Assembly (NCBI RefSeq): GCF_024623325.1
Contig: NZ_JANJZD010000002.1
Coordinates: 62,001 to 126,000 of the forward strand
Reading direction: 5' to 3'
DNA: 64,000 nt
Source of the DNA: Acetatifactor muris
GTDB lineage: Bacteria > Bacillota > Clostridia > Lachnospirales > Lachnospiraceae
The notes below the pieces were generated by a model. That model made no database searches, was not told where the DNA came from, and worked only from the letters and a program-made list of their open reading frames with translations. Shown here piece after piece: positions 52,222-60,107 of this stretch. Both the position numbers and the translations under genes were made by a program. Every line of letters begins with the position of its first letter. Within the stretch, counting starts at the first letter, position 1.

Positions 52222-53541
52222 ATGCTAATCTGCAAAGAAGAATATGAAGAAATGACTGCTGCCACAAGGGAACGAAGAATGGACTGGTGGAGACAGGCCA
52301 GATTCGGAATGTTCGTCCATTACGGCATTTATTCTGCGAAGGAGACCCATGAATGGTCCATGGCATATGAGAACCGTACCCCAGAAGAATACAGCGCATA
52401 TCTGAAAGATATGAAGTTTGATCCTTCCATGCCGGAGAAGTGGGTGAAAACAGCTAAACAGGCGGGGATGAAATACGTGGTATTGACGACCAGGCATCAC
52501 GAAGGCTTCAGCCTGTGGAATTCCAGAGCTAATCCTTACAACTCAGTAAATTATGGCCCCGGGACAGATGTGGTAAAGTTATTTACAGATGCCTGCAGAA
52601 AAGAAGGCCTTCGCATAGGCTTTTATTTCTCACTGATGGACTGGATGCATCCTGATGCGTGGAAATGTGCGGTTGACGCGGAGGCCCGACTGAGATTTAC
52701 ATTGTGGCTGCAGGACATGCTCAGAGAACTGATGACCCAATATGGGAAAGTAGACATTTTGTGGTATGACATTCCCAGACCCATGGTTTCCCATGAGGGC
52801 TGGGACAGTCTCAGGATGAATCAGATGGTCCGGGAACTGCAGCCGGACATCATTATCAACGATCGGTCAAGGCTGAAGGAAGACTTTGGCACTCCGGAGG
52901 AGATGATTCAGGCAGAGGACAGGGACTGGGAGTCCTGCATGACATTCAACGGCATCAGCTGGGGCTATATTGATTCGGATGCCTGTGTCCCGTACAGCTA
53001 CAATGCCCATGAAATCATCAGGATGCTGTGCAAGGCCACAGCAACAGGCGGCAATCTCCTGTTGAACATAGGACCCAGGGCAGACGGAAGCATACCCACC
53101 GAGGCCATAGAACCGCTGAAAAAGGTTGGGGCATGGCTCGAGCGGAACAAAGCCGCCGTATATGGAAGAAAAAGCCCCACCGTAGTCTATAAGGCTAACG
53201 GCCTGTGCAGCGCTACAGAGGAGAAAAATAAGGTCTGGATGTGGAACTGGATCCGGCCGAAGGAAAGGGAACTGCAGTTCGGAGGCTTTTTGGGGAAACT
53301 GAAAGCGGTGCGGGAAGCGGCGACAGGGAAGGAGGTGAATTTCGTACAGAATGCACGTTATATTCGCCTGCTGGATCTGCGGGAGGATATATGGGATCCG
53401 GTGCTTTCGATTACCGTCTTTGAGCTGGAATTTGAGAAAGAACCAGAGTATGCAAGAGGTTTTCTCTATCCTCAGCTACACATGGGAAGGACATATGCAG
53501 AAAAAAGAGAGGCATTGGAGCGTAGTCTCCATGACGCCTGA
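52222..53541 (+). CDS. Glycoside hydrolase family 29 alpha-L-fucosidase
   Basis: 439 aa from ATG 52222; the frame is open from 52192. The (beta/alpha)8 domain carries QARFGMFVHYGIYSAKETHE, YVVLTTRHHEGFSLWNS, VDILWYDIPRPMVSHEGWDS (nucleophile Asp) and ATATGGNLLLNIGPRADGS. The C-terminal 90 residues form a beta-sandwich (ELQFGGFLGKLKAVREAATG). There is no signal peptide, so it acts on imported fucosylated sugars. It precedes an ABC importer operon on the same strand, 81 nt away. The acid/base residue cannot be identified with certainty, as usual for GH29. Confidence 0.9.
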   Translation: MLICKEEYEEMTAATRERRMDWWRQARFGMFVHYGIYSAKETHEWSMAYENRTPEEYSAYLKDMKFDPSMPEKWVKTAKQAGMKYVVLTTRHHEGFSLWNSRANPYNSVNYGPGTDVVKLFTDACRKEGLRIGFYFSLMDWMHPDAWKCAVDAEARLRFTLWLQDMLRELMTQYGKVDILWYDIPRPMVSHEGWDSLRMNQMVRELQPDIIINDRSRLKEDFGTPEEMIQAEDRDWESCMTFNGISWGYIDSDACVPYSYNAHEIIRMLCKATATGGNLLLNIGPRADGSIPTEAIEPLKKVGAWLERNKAAVYGRKSPTVVYKANGLCSATEEKNKVWMWNWIRPKERELQFGGFLGKLKAVREAATGKEVNFVQNARYIRLLDLREDIWDPVLSITVFELEFEKEPEYARGFLYPQLHMGRTYAEKREALERSLHDA

Positions 53542-53622
53542 GCTGCTTTACGTCCGAAGGAAGCAGGAGAAAAGCAGATCGTAACAGAAAACTGATTACG
53601 AATATAATTAAAGGAGGAGAAC

Positions 53623-54774
53623 ATGAAAAACAGAACTCTAAGGAAAATGTGGGTGTGGATTGCAGCGGCAACGCTGACGGCAACAATGCTGGCCGGATGC
53701 GGCGATACCAGTGAACAGAACAGTACAGGCAACAACGAGAACAGGCAGATATCCGAAACGGAAAGTTCGTCCGCGGCGGAATCCTCCGCAGCCTCAGAAC
53801 AGACACCGGATTCTGCGGCATCAGGAGAAAGGAAACTGGTTGTTTATTCCAATACCGACGAGGCCGGAGCCACGGCCATGGAGGAAGCAGGCGCGGAAAT
53901 CGGCATCGAAGTGACTATTGTGAGATTAGGCGGAGGCGGCGACGTGATAGATCGCGTCATGGCGGAAAAGAATAATCCAACGGCAGACATCGTGTATGGC
54001 AGCAATCATATCGGATTGGCCAGGCTGAAAGCTGCGGACTGCCTTGAACAGTTTGTACCCGTGTGGGATGACAAGGTGGATGAAGGGCTGAAGGATCCCG
54101 ACGACTATTATTACGGTGTTGGAATTTCGGCAGTACTTTTGGCGTATAACCCTGAAGTCGTAGGAGATAATGTACCCACAGACTGGATGGATCTGTGGAC
54201 CGTGCCCGAATGGCAGGGAAAATATTTCGTGAATCCTTCCACGTCCGGCGGTACCACTCAGCTTGTCTTATCAGGAATCCTGAACAGATATCGTGATGAT
54301 TCGGGTGAAATGGGGATCTCTGCGGAAGGCTGGGATGCGCTGGCGGCTTATTACGGGAATGCTTATATCCAGAAAGAAGGGGACGACTTCTTCGCGCTGT
54401 TGACAAAAGGGGATGTCTGGGCAGGCCAGAACTACAGCAAGGGCGTATTGGTTGCAGAGAAGGATTATGACACAGATATTGCCTGGGCGACTCCCGAGAT
54501 CGGTGTCCCTTTCGCCACGGAGATGGTCGCCATTGTAAAGGGCACCAAGAATTATGATGTGGCAAAGGAATTTTTGGACCATTATGGCAGTGCCGAGGTC
54601 ATGGAACGGATATCAACCACTTACCCCGCCAATGTGGATGCAAGAAACGGAGAGAACATGGCCGAATTGAAAACGCTCACAGATTCAGTGAAACCACAGG
54701 TTATTGATTATGATTTTGTGGCGGAACATTTAGATGAGTGGCTTGAGAAGATTGAGCTTGAATTAATCCCATAA
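53623..54774 (+). CDS. ABC importer solute-binding lipoprotein (iron/phosphonate/polyamine type)
   Basis: 383 aa. The signal peptide ends LAGCGDTSEQN (lipobox Cys near 26), followed by a Ser/Ala-rich linker. The mature part (KLVVYSNTDEAGATAMEEAG; VDEGLKDPDDYYYGVGISAV; WQGKYFVNPSTSGGTTQLVL) belongs to the family-1 group that contains AfuA/FbpA and PhnS proteins, not the usual oligosaccharide binders. Co-orientation with the fucosidase is thus unexpected. The ligand is unknown. Confidence 0.9.
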   Translation: MKNRTLRKMWVWIAAATLTATMLAGCGDTSEQNSTGNNENRQISETESSSAAESSAASEQTPDSAASGERKLVVYSNTDEAGATAMEEAGAEIGIEVTIVRLGGGGDVIDRVMAEKNNPTADIVYGSNHIGLARLKAADCLEQFVPVWDDKVDEGLKDPDDYYYGVGISAVLLAYNPEVVGDNVPTDWMDLWTVPEWQGKYFVNPSTSGGTTQLVLSGILNRYRDDSGEMGISAEGWDALAAYYGNAYIQKEGDDFFALLTKGDVWAGQNYSKGVLVAEKDYDTDIAWATPEIGVPFATEMVAIVKGTKNYDVAKEFLDHYGSAEVMERISTTYPANVDARNGENMAELKTLTDSVKPQVIDYDFVAEHLDEWLEKIELELIP

Positions 54775-54793
54775 GCGAAGAAGGCTGACGAAA

Positions 54794-54850
54794 AGGGCTG
54801 CTGTACGGAACAGTAAGCGGTAACTTGCTGTTCTTGCGGCAGTTCCTTTC
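54794..54850 (+). promoter_or_regulatory. Intercistronic hairpin between binding protein and ATPase genes
   Basis: GAACAGTAAG pairs with CTTGCTGTTC around the loop CGGTAA within the 119-nt gap. There is no T-tract, so it is more likely a message-stabilising element or weak terminator that raises binding-protein yield over the membrane components. Confidence 0.5.
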
Positions 54851-54893
54851 ATAAGATGTTTTCTGCAGGGGAAGGATAAGAAAGGGAACAGAA

Positions 54894-55907
54894 ATGATCC
54901 AATTTGAAGATGTTCAGATCAGGTACGGTAATACGACAGTTATCGATCATCTGAATCTTGAGATTAATACGGGGGAGTTTTTTACATTTTTAGGCGCTTC
55001 AGGATGTGGAAAAACAACCACGCTGAGAGCACTCGCCGGGTTTCTTGCGCCTTCCCGGGGAGACATCAGAATAAATGGTCAAAGTATAGTGAACGTGCCT
55101 GTGGAAAAGAGGGGAATCGGCATGATTTTCCAGAATTATGCGTTGTTTCCCGGCATGACGGTCTATGAGAACATTGCATTTGGCCTGAAAGTAAAGAGAA
55201 TGAAGAAGGCGGACATCAGGACCGCCGTGGACAGAGTGGCCGAAGTGGTGGAACTGAGTCAGGATCAGCTTAAGAAAAATATTTCCAGGCTTTCCGGAGG
55301 ACAGCAGCAACGAGTGGCGATTGCCAGGGCGTTGGTGAATAATCCCGAGATACTGCTGTTGGACGAGCCGTTGTCCAATTTAGATGCAAAGCTGAGAAAG
55401 CAGCTGCGGATTGAGCTGAAAAAAATGCAAAAAGATTTCAATATAACAGCAGTATACGTGACACATGATCAGGATGAGGCGCTGACGCTGTCAGATCGGG
55501 TGGCTGTATTTCACAATGGCAAAATCGAACAGGTAGGAACGCCGGACGAGCTTTACAACAAAGCCGCGACTGAGTATGTATGCAATTTTATCGGAGACGT
55601 CACAAGACTGAATGGGGATCTGATCAGGCTGTTCAATGAGAAAAGCAACGGCAGGAAGTTCGATCCGAACACAGCCTGCTATGTGAGGCGAGAGCGGGTT
55701 GAGACACAGCGGCTGTGCCCGGAGGCCGTGGAGCTGGAGGCCCTGGTACTGGAACGCGAATTTTACGGGACCCATTCTATCTATACCTATTGCGTGGGCG
55801 AATCGGTTATCAGGGGATATGTGAAAGAAAACGGCTGTTCCGTTCACAAGCCTGGGGAGCTGCTGAAGATATACATTGATCCCAGGGACATTCTCCAGTA
55901 TTCGTAA
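54894..55907 (+). CDS. ABC importer ATPase (FbpC/PotA type)
   Basis: 337 aa. Walker A GASGCGKTT near 38, Q-loop MIFQNYALFPGM, signature SRLSGGQQQRVAIARALVNN near 138, Walker B EILLLDEPLSNLDAKLRK, and switch AVYVTHDQDEALTLSDRVAV. The C-terminal 100 residues form a regulatory TOBE-like region (LEREFYGTHSIYTYCVGESV). Partner of the binding protein before it and the permease after it (13 nt). Confidence 0.93.
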   Translation: MIQFEDVQIRYGNTTVIDHLNLEINTGEFFTFLGASGCGKTTTLRALAGFLAPSRGDIRINGQSIVNVPVEKRGIGMIFQNYALFPGMTVYENIAFGLKVKRMKKADIRTAVDRVAEVVELSQDQLKKNISRLSGGQQQRVAIARALVNNPEILLLDEPLSNLDAKLRKQLRIELKKMQKDFNITAVYVTHDQDEALTLSDRVAVFHNGKIEQVGTPDELYNKAATEYVCNFIGDVTRLNGDLIRLFNEKSNGRKFDPNTACYVRRERVETQRLCPEAVELEALVLEREFYGTHSIYTYCVGESVIRGYVKENGCSVHKPGELLKIYIDPRDILQYS

Positions 55908-55920
55908 GAGAGGAGCGCAT

Positions 55921-57624
55921 ATGAAGCACAGAAAAAACAATCCGGCATATCTTATATCGGTCAGTATCTTTTTGGCGTGGTTTATTGCCGCTTTTCTGAT
56001 TTACCCCAATATCAATATCGTGCATCGCACATTTTTCCCGGACGGTGAATTTTCCTTTCGGGCATTTGAGCGCATTTTTACCTCTGCCAGGGCCGTGAAA
56101 GGGCTGAAAAACAGCTTCCTTTTAGCCTTTACCATCATGCTTACCTCCAATGTATTAGGAATTTTTGTGGTACTTGTGACGGAATATTTTGAAGTGGCAG
56201 GCTCTAAGTTCCTCCGTATAGTCTACAAGATCCCCATGGTGTTCGGGGGAGTGGTTTTGGCTAACGGATACCTGTTCGGGTACGGCGCCAACGGTTTTCT
56301 GACGAAAATACTGCTGAACTTTTTCCCGGGGATAAACCGCTATTGGTTCTCGGGATATTTTGCAGTGATGTTCGTCATGACTTTTGCATGCACGACAAAC
56401 CATCTCGTTTTTCTCAAAAACGCGTTGCTGAACATAGATTATCAAACCGTGGAGGCAGCAAAAAATCTTGGGGCGGGAAGCTTTTACATTCTGAGAAGAG
56501 TCGTCTTCCCGGTGTTGCGGCCTGTGATGCTGACCTGCACCATCATGCTGTTCCAGACCGGTCTGATGGCGGTTTCCGCCCCTACGATGCTGGGGGGCAC
56601 CGATTTCCAGACCATAGGGCCAATGATCCTCACTTTTTCAGCGCGGACAGGCTCAAGGGATATCGCTGCCGTACTGTCCCTGTTGTTGGGTGTTGCGGAG
56701 ATTATTTTGCTGTGCATATCCATACAGATAGAAAAAAGAGGTGATTATGTCTCCGTGTCCAAAGTAAAAACGCCTCTTCGAAAACAGAAGCTCAAAAACC
56801 CCGCAGCAAACGTTATCGTCCATATATTTGCGTACGCCACGGCGGTAATCTATCTGCTTCCCCTGCTGACAGTGCTTCTGTTCTCCTTTACGGACAGATA
56901 CTGCATAACAAACGGAATCTTCGATCCCCAAAGACTAACCCTGAAAAATTATATCTGTGTGCTGACAGATTCCAGGGCCTACAAGCCTTTTGTAACCAGT
57001 CTTGTGTACTCTGCGGCGGCAGCCTTTGCAGTAATCCTGATCGTGATGGTCTGTATCAGGCTTATTCTGAGATATCGCAACAGGCTTACTGCACTTTTGG
57101 AATATTTACTTCATATTCCCTGGTTCGTTCCTCCTGTTATGTTCGCACTGGGCATGATCATAACCTACGACCTTCCGCACGGAATCATGTTTGGGCAACC
57201 GCTTGTGGGAACCGTGTTTATCATGCTGGCAGCATACATTGTGGTGATGATCCCGTATACACTGCGAATGCTGAAAGCTGCATTTGCTTCCTTTGACACT
57301 AATTTAGAGGATGCGGCAAAGAATCTGGGTGCCTCCGGACTGCGGACGTTTCTGCAGATTGTAATTCCCTGTGTATTGCCTGCAGTCCTGGCAGTGTTTG
57401 CCATAAATTTCAACGGAAAGCTATCGGACTATGATATATCAGCCTTTATGTATCACCCTGTGTATGCGCCGTTGGGTGTGGTAATCCGCAATAATGTCGC
57501 AAATAACGTGGAGGCAGATGCACAGGCCCTGAATTTGGTCTATTCCGTACTTCTGATGGCGATCAGCAGCGTGATTCTGTATTTAGTATACGGACGCGGA
57601 TCCAGAAAAAAGGAGACGCAATAA
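55921..57624 (+). CDS. ABC importer permease with two fused transmembrane domains (FbpB/PhnV-like)
   Basis: 567 aa from ATG 55921 (AGAGGAG upstream). Twelve membrane helices fall in two halves, each with an EAA-type loop: QTVEAAKNLGAGSFYILRRV near 180 and ANLEDAAKNLGASGLRTFLQ-like sequence near 465. Fused permeases of this kind serve iron(III), 2-aminoethylphosphonate or similar transporters. It completes the operon; a strong hairpin terminator starts 15 nt after the stop. Confidence 0.92.
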   Translation: MKHRKNNPAYLISVSIFLAWFIAAFLIYPNINIVHRTFFPDGEFSFRAFERIFTSARAVKGLKNSFLLAFTIMLTSNVLGIFVVLVTEYFEVAGSKFLRIVYKIPMVFGGVVLANGYLFGYGANGFLTKILLNFFPGINRYWFSGYFAVMFVMTFACTTNHLVFLKNALLNIDYQTVEAAKNLGAGSFYILRRVVFPVLRPVMLTCTIMLFQTGLMAVSAPTMLGGTDFQTIGPMILTFSARTGSRDIAAVLSLLLGVAEIILLCISIQIEKRGDYVSVSKVKTPLRKQKLKNPAANVIVHIFAYATAVIYLLPLLTVLLFSFTDRYCITNGIFDPQRLTLKNYICVLTDSRAYKPFVTSLVYSAAAAFAVILIVMVCIRLILRYRNRLTALLEYLLHIPWFVPPVMFALGMIITYDLPHGIMFGQPLVGTVFIMLAAYIVVMIPYTLRMLKAAFASFDTNLEDAAKNLGASGLRTFLQIVIPCVLPAVLAVFAINFNGKLSDYDISAFMYHPVYAPLGVVIRNNVANNVEADAQALNLVYSVLLMAISSVILYLVYGRGSRKKETQ

Positions 57625-57638
57625 TAGACAGAAAACAA

Positions 57639-57662
57639 CCCCGGTGAATCTCTCCACCGGGG
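57639..57662. terminator. Terminator hairpin, copy identical to that at tRNA-Gln
   Basis: CCCCGGTG pairs with CACCGGGG with an eight-base loop, followed by TCTTTC on the plus strand. It ends the importer operon. The same 24-nt hairpin, with similar flanks for about 40 nt, occurs at 59773-59796, making a direct repeat around the Fic module. Confidence 0.75.
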
Positions 57663-57871
57663 TCTTTCAAGCAGGGCAATCCCTGTTTTCAACAGGGCCA
57701 GATTCTCTCCGGCCTGTTCCAAAACAAAAACATCTGATGGCTACTCAGCAGGTCAATGCCGCTATTCTCCGTAGCCGTACCTTTTGCCAGGAATACCTAC
57801 ATTATGATTCCTGTCCGTATACTGCATACTTCCCTTTCCTGACAATGGATACCACGGCACGATAAAGCCCT

Positions 57872-58489
57872 TTATCCAAGTGCGTCATAAACTATTTTTC
57901 GGAGATATTCTTTTTTAGAAAAATCGGTGCCGTCAGCAAAAAATGCATTGTATGCAACGAGCGCTGTCCTTACATACATGCTGTTTTCCTCAAAAAGCTT
58001 TCGGTCTAAGGGAAAACCCATTTCGTCTGCAAATTGACAGCAAAAAGTAATAGTGGTTCTGGTATTCCCTTCCCTGAAAGGGTGTATTTTCCACAGACAT
58101 GCCAGAGAATCACAAAATTCAAGTGCTTGCTGCTGCCGTGTCATGTCTATCCACTTTTTCGCTCTCATATCCGAAAGCGTATGATGCACATCATTTACTA
58201 TGTCAAAAGGGTCAGAATACTCTACTGATTGTCCGCCCAGCACGTCCTCTTCCTTGTAAATGGATATTGTTCTGGGTATGCCTGCCCATTCATAGAGATC
58301 TCCAAATATATATTCGTGCATTCCCAGCAGATGCCCTGTATGATAGTCCCCGCTCAATGGGTTCAACGCCAAATCTTTTAAACGGTAAACAACATAATCC
58401 GCTTCTGCATTATCAAGCAGAACTTGATTCCGAATCCCCAATTTATTTCTGAGGATGGGAATATCATCATATAGATATGGGTCACGCAT
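57872..58489 (-). CDS. Fic-domain protein (AMP-transferase-type toxin)
   Basis: 205 aa. The core motif HPFREGNTRTTITFCCQFAD near 120-139 is complete (H-P-F-x-E-G-N-x-R), indicating an active nucleotidyl transferase. DPYLYDDIPILRNKLGIRNQ and LLGMHEYIFGDLYEWAGIPR are typical N-terminal parts; the flap is TISIYKEEDVLGG. There is no inhibitory helix inside the chain, so inhibition should come from the separate small protein whose gene overlaps by 8 nt. Targets of such toxins include gyrase and topoisomerase IV, but the target here is unknown. Confidence 0.9.
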   Translation of the reverse strand: MRDPYLYDDIPILRNKLGIRNQVLLDNAEADYVVYRLKDLALNPLSGDYHTGHLLGMHEYIFGDLYEWAGIPRTISIYKEEDVLGGQSVEYSDPFDIVNDVHHTLSDMRAKKWIDMTRQQQALEFCDSLACLWKIHPFREGNTRTTITFCCQFADEMGFPLDRKLFEENSMYVRTALVAYNAFFADGTDFSKKEYLRKIVYDALG

Positions 58490-58658
58490 CCGCAGGCTCC
58501 TTTATTTTGTACTTTTTATCCAGAAAAAGCTTTGCATCCTCCATAGTAACTTCTCCTCTTTTTTCTTTTTCAATATACTTTTTAAAATCTTCCGTGGGCT
58601 CCAGCCCATCTACTTTAATCATTCCTATTGCGTAGTCCCATGCTTGTGAATTTGTCAT
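58482..58658 (-). CDS. VbhA-like antitoxin of the Fic toxin
   Basis: 58 aa from ATG 58658 (GGAAGGG upstream). Helix one is NSQAWDYAIGMIKVDGLEPT; the tail FKKYIEKEKRGEVTMEDAKL matches the small antitoxin family (GE-T-x-E-A). The inhibitory motif S/T-x3-E-G/N is not standard here: the expected Ser is absent and Asp (VDGL) replaces Glu. Overlap with fic by 8 nt supports coupled translation. The same gene order occurs in VbhA-VbhT. Confidence 0.75.
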   Translation of the reverse strand: MTNSQAWDYAIGMIKVDGLEPTEDFKKYIEKEKRGEVTMEDAKLFLDKKYKIKEPADA

Positions 58659-58856
58659 AAACACCATCCCTTCCTAAATACCCCCTGCTGTCCGCAGGCA
58701 GATCAAGGTCGTCTTTCCCCATAGCTGTTTTTTATAAAATTCCTTTTCTATTTTTTCAGTATATCATTTTTTATCCTTTATTACTACCTATCTATCCTGA
58801 ATTTTTGATAAAACCGATTACAGCAGGCCAACGTCAATTTGCATATATCCCAACCA

Positions 58857-59249
58857 TTACATATGGATTATCAAAATATGGCAGTCTGTCCAGACCAGGA
58901 AGCCATAATATCTTCCAGTCTGAATCAGGCTGCTATGATACGAAAAACCAATAAATCCAGGGCCTAATAAAATCCGGATTTTTCCTGTGACGACTATTTG
59001 TGTAGGAAACCATGTCTTTCCCTCAGCATAATAGATTCCCTCGTAAGCTTTCGTCACCTTGCACCCATGCCCTTCAAGATAGCGGAAAAGCTCTATCGGC
59101 TTTGCCTCCCGGAGAATGGATATTGTAACATCCTCTGCCTTTATAGCATCTACCGTCTTTCCATAAGACTTATAGAGGCAGGCATATGCTTCAGGGCCTC
59201 TGCAGTCAAGGCAAGTCTGGCCAATACGGCCAATATTTTCTAAATACAT
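58857..59249 (-). pseudogene. Fragment of a mobile-element protein
   Basis: The readable segment (130 codons from 59249) contains CLYKSYGKTVDAIKAEDVTI, then EAKPIELFRYLEGHGCKVTK and AYEGIYYAEGKTWFPTQIVV. This looks like the middle of a larger clostridial protein (relative with a strand-helix-strand ...GIYY...FPTQVVVTG pattern), with the start and end missing. After VTGKI the sequence loses similarity to that pattern. Its function is unknown to me. It overlaps the 5' leader region of the divergent excisionase-like gene. It is probably a remnant. Confidence 0.45.
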
Positions 59250-59266
59250 AAGGAGACCGAAAAGAA

Positions 59267-59449
59267 ATGTTAGAAGACTACCCGGATCTATTGACAAGAA
59301 GACAGGCACAGGAATTGCTGCACATGGGAAAGAACCGGATATTAGACCATATCCAATCCGGGCGGTTGCGCGCCCTGGTCCTTGACGGTCGGTATCTAAT
59401 CAAAAAAGAGGATATAGTTGACTTTATCAACCGTCTGCCTTACAGATAA
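59267..59449 (+). CDS. Excisionase-like small HTH protein
   Basis: 60 aa behind AAGGAGACC. MLEDYPDLLTRRQAQELLHM, then GKNRILDHIQSGRLRALVLD and GRYLIKKEDIVDFINRLPYR, is the MerR-like winged helix of helix_turn_helix-17/excisionase proteins that assist integrase in excision. In intact elements an integrase gene follows directly. Here 59450-59772 has no open frame for one, so the gene is an orphan. Confidence 0.78.
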   Translation: MLEDYPDLLTRRQAQELLHMGKNRILDHIQSGRLRALVLDGRYLIKKEDIVDFINRLPYR

Positions 59450-59772
59450 ATGCCCATTTAAGGGAACTACTATTGAAAAACATCAGGAATCCCGCTGTCA
59501 TCCGGCTCTCCCTGCCATTTTATACTCAAGACCGCCAGAATTTACGAACCCGTCGCAGACATGCATAATATGGCTGGCGGTCTTTCATTGCAGGTTACTG
59601 CAAGTTTCCTTGACAGGCAGTATAAATTGACCTATGAATTGACCTATCCATTCTCAAAAAGGAGGATTTTTACCGAAAAACCAGTAAAATGATACTGGCA
59701 GCATTTTTCATGCCCACAGAATAATTCACAGCCCCAAAGCCCGCAAACCCTTGATTTTACTGCAAAAATCAA
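59450..59772. other. Gap with long-loop hairpin, no gene
   Basis: The only structure is AGACCGCCAG (59529-59538) pairing with CTGGCGGTCT (59574-59583) across a 35-nt loop, on either strand possibly a terminator after the excisionase-like gene (TTTC follows). No integrase coding sequence is visible. Confidence 0.5.
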
Positions 59773-59796
59773 CCCCGGTGAATCTCTCCACCGGGG
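59773..59796 (-). terminator. Terminator of tRNA-Gln, duplicated at 57639
   Basis: A perfect hairpin (CCCCGGTG with CACCGGGG) lies 9 nt after the tRNA 3' end on the minus strand and is followed by TTGATTTTT. Identical to 57639-57662. Confidence 0.75.
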
Positions 59797-59804
59797 CTTT
59801 AGAA

Positions 59805-59876
59805 CAGGGCTACAAGGATTCGAACCTTGAAATGACGGAGTCAGAGTCCGTTGCCTTACCGTTTGGCGATAGCCCT
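59805..59876 (-). tRNA. tRNA-Gln (anticodon CTG)
   Basis: 72 nt cloverleaf on the minus strand. Acceptor AGGGCTA pairs with TAGCCCT, discriminator G. D arm CGCCAAACGGTAAGGC; anticodon arm ACGGA-CTCTGAC-TCCGT, giving CUG; T arm CAAGG-TTCGAAT-CCTTG. The CCA end is not encoded. The glutamine identity rests on the anticodon. Confidence 0.92.
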
Positions 59877-60107
59877 ATCTCATTTTCAATGATGCTTTTC
59901 CTGCACCACTTGATGTATTATACACGAAGTCTTTCCAATTTGCAATACCTTAATTCAAATTTTTAGTAATATTTTTGCAGTCGTGTTATTACTGCATATT
60001 TCCTCTGCAAAATCCCGGCTCATTTAAAGGTCTAAAATGGCTACCGCACCAAATAATCATTACCTTCATGCGGCAGCCTCCCGTTCTTAAGCTTATCTCA
60101 CCAAACT

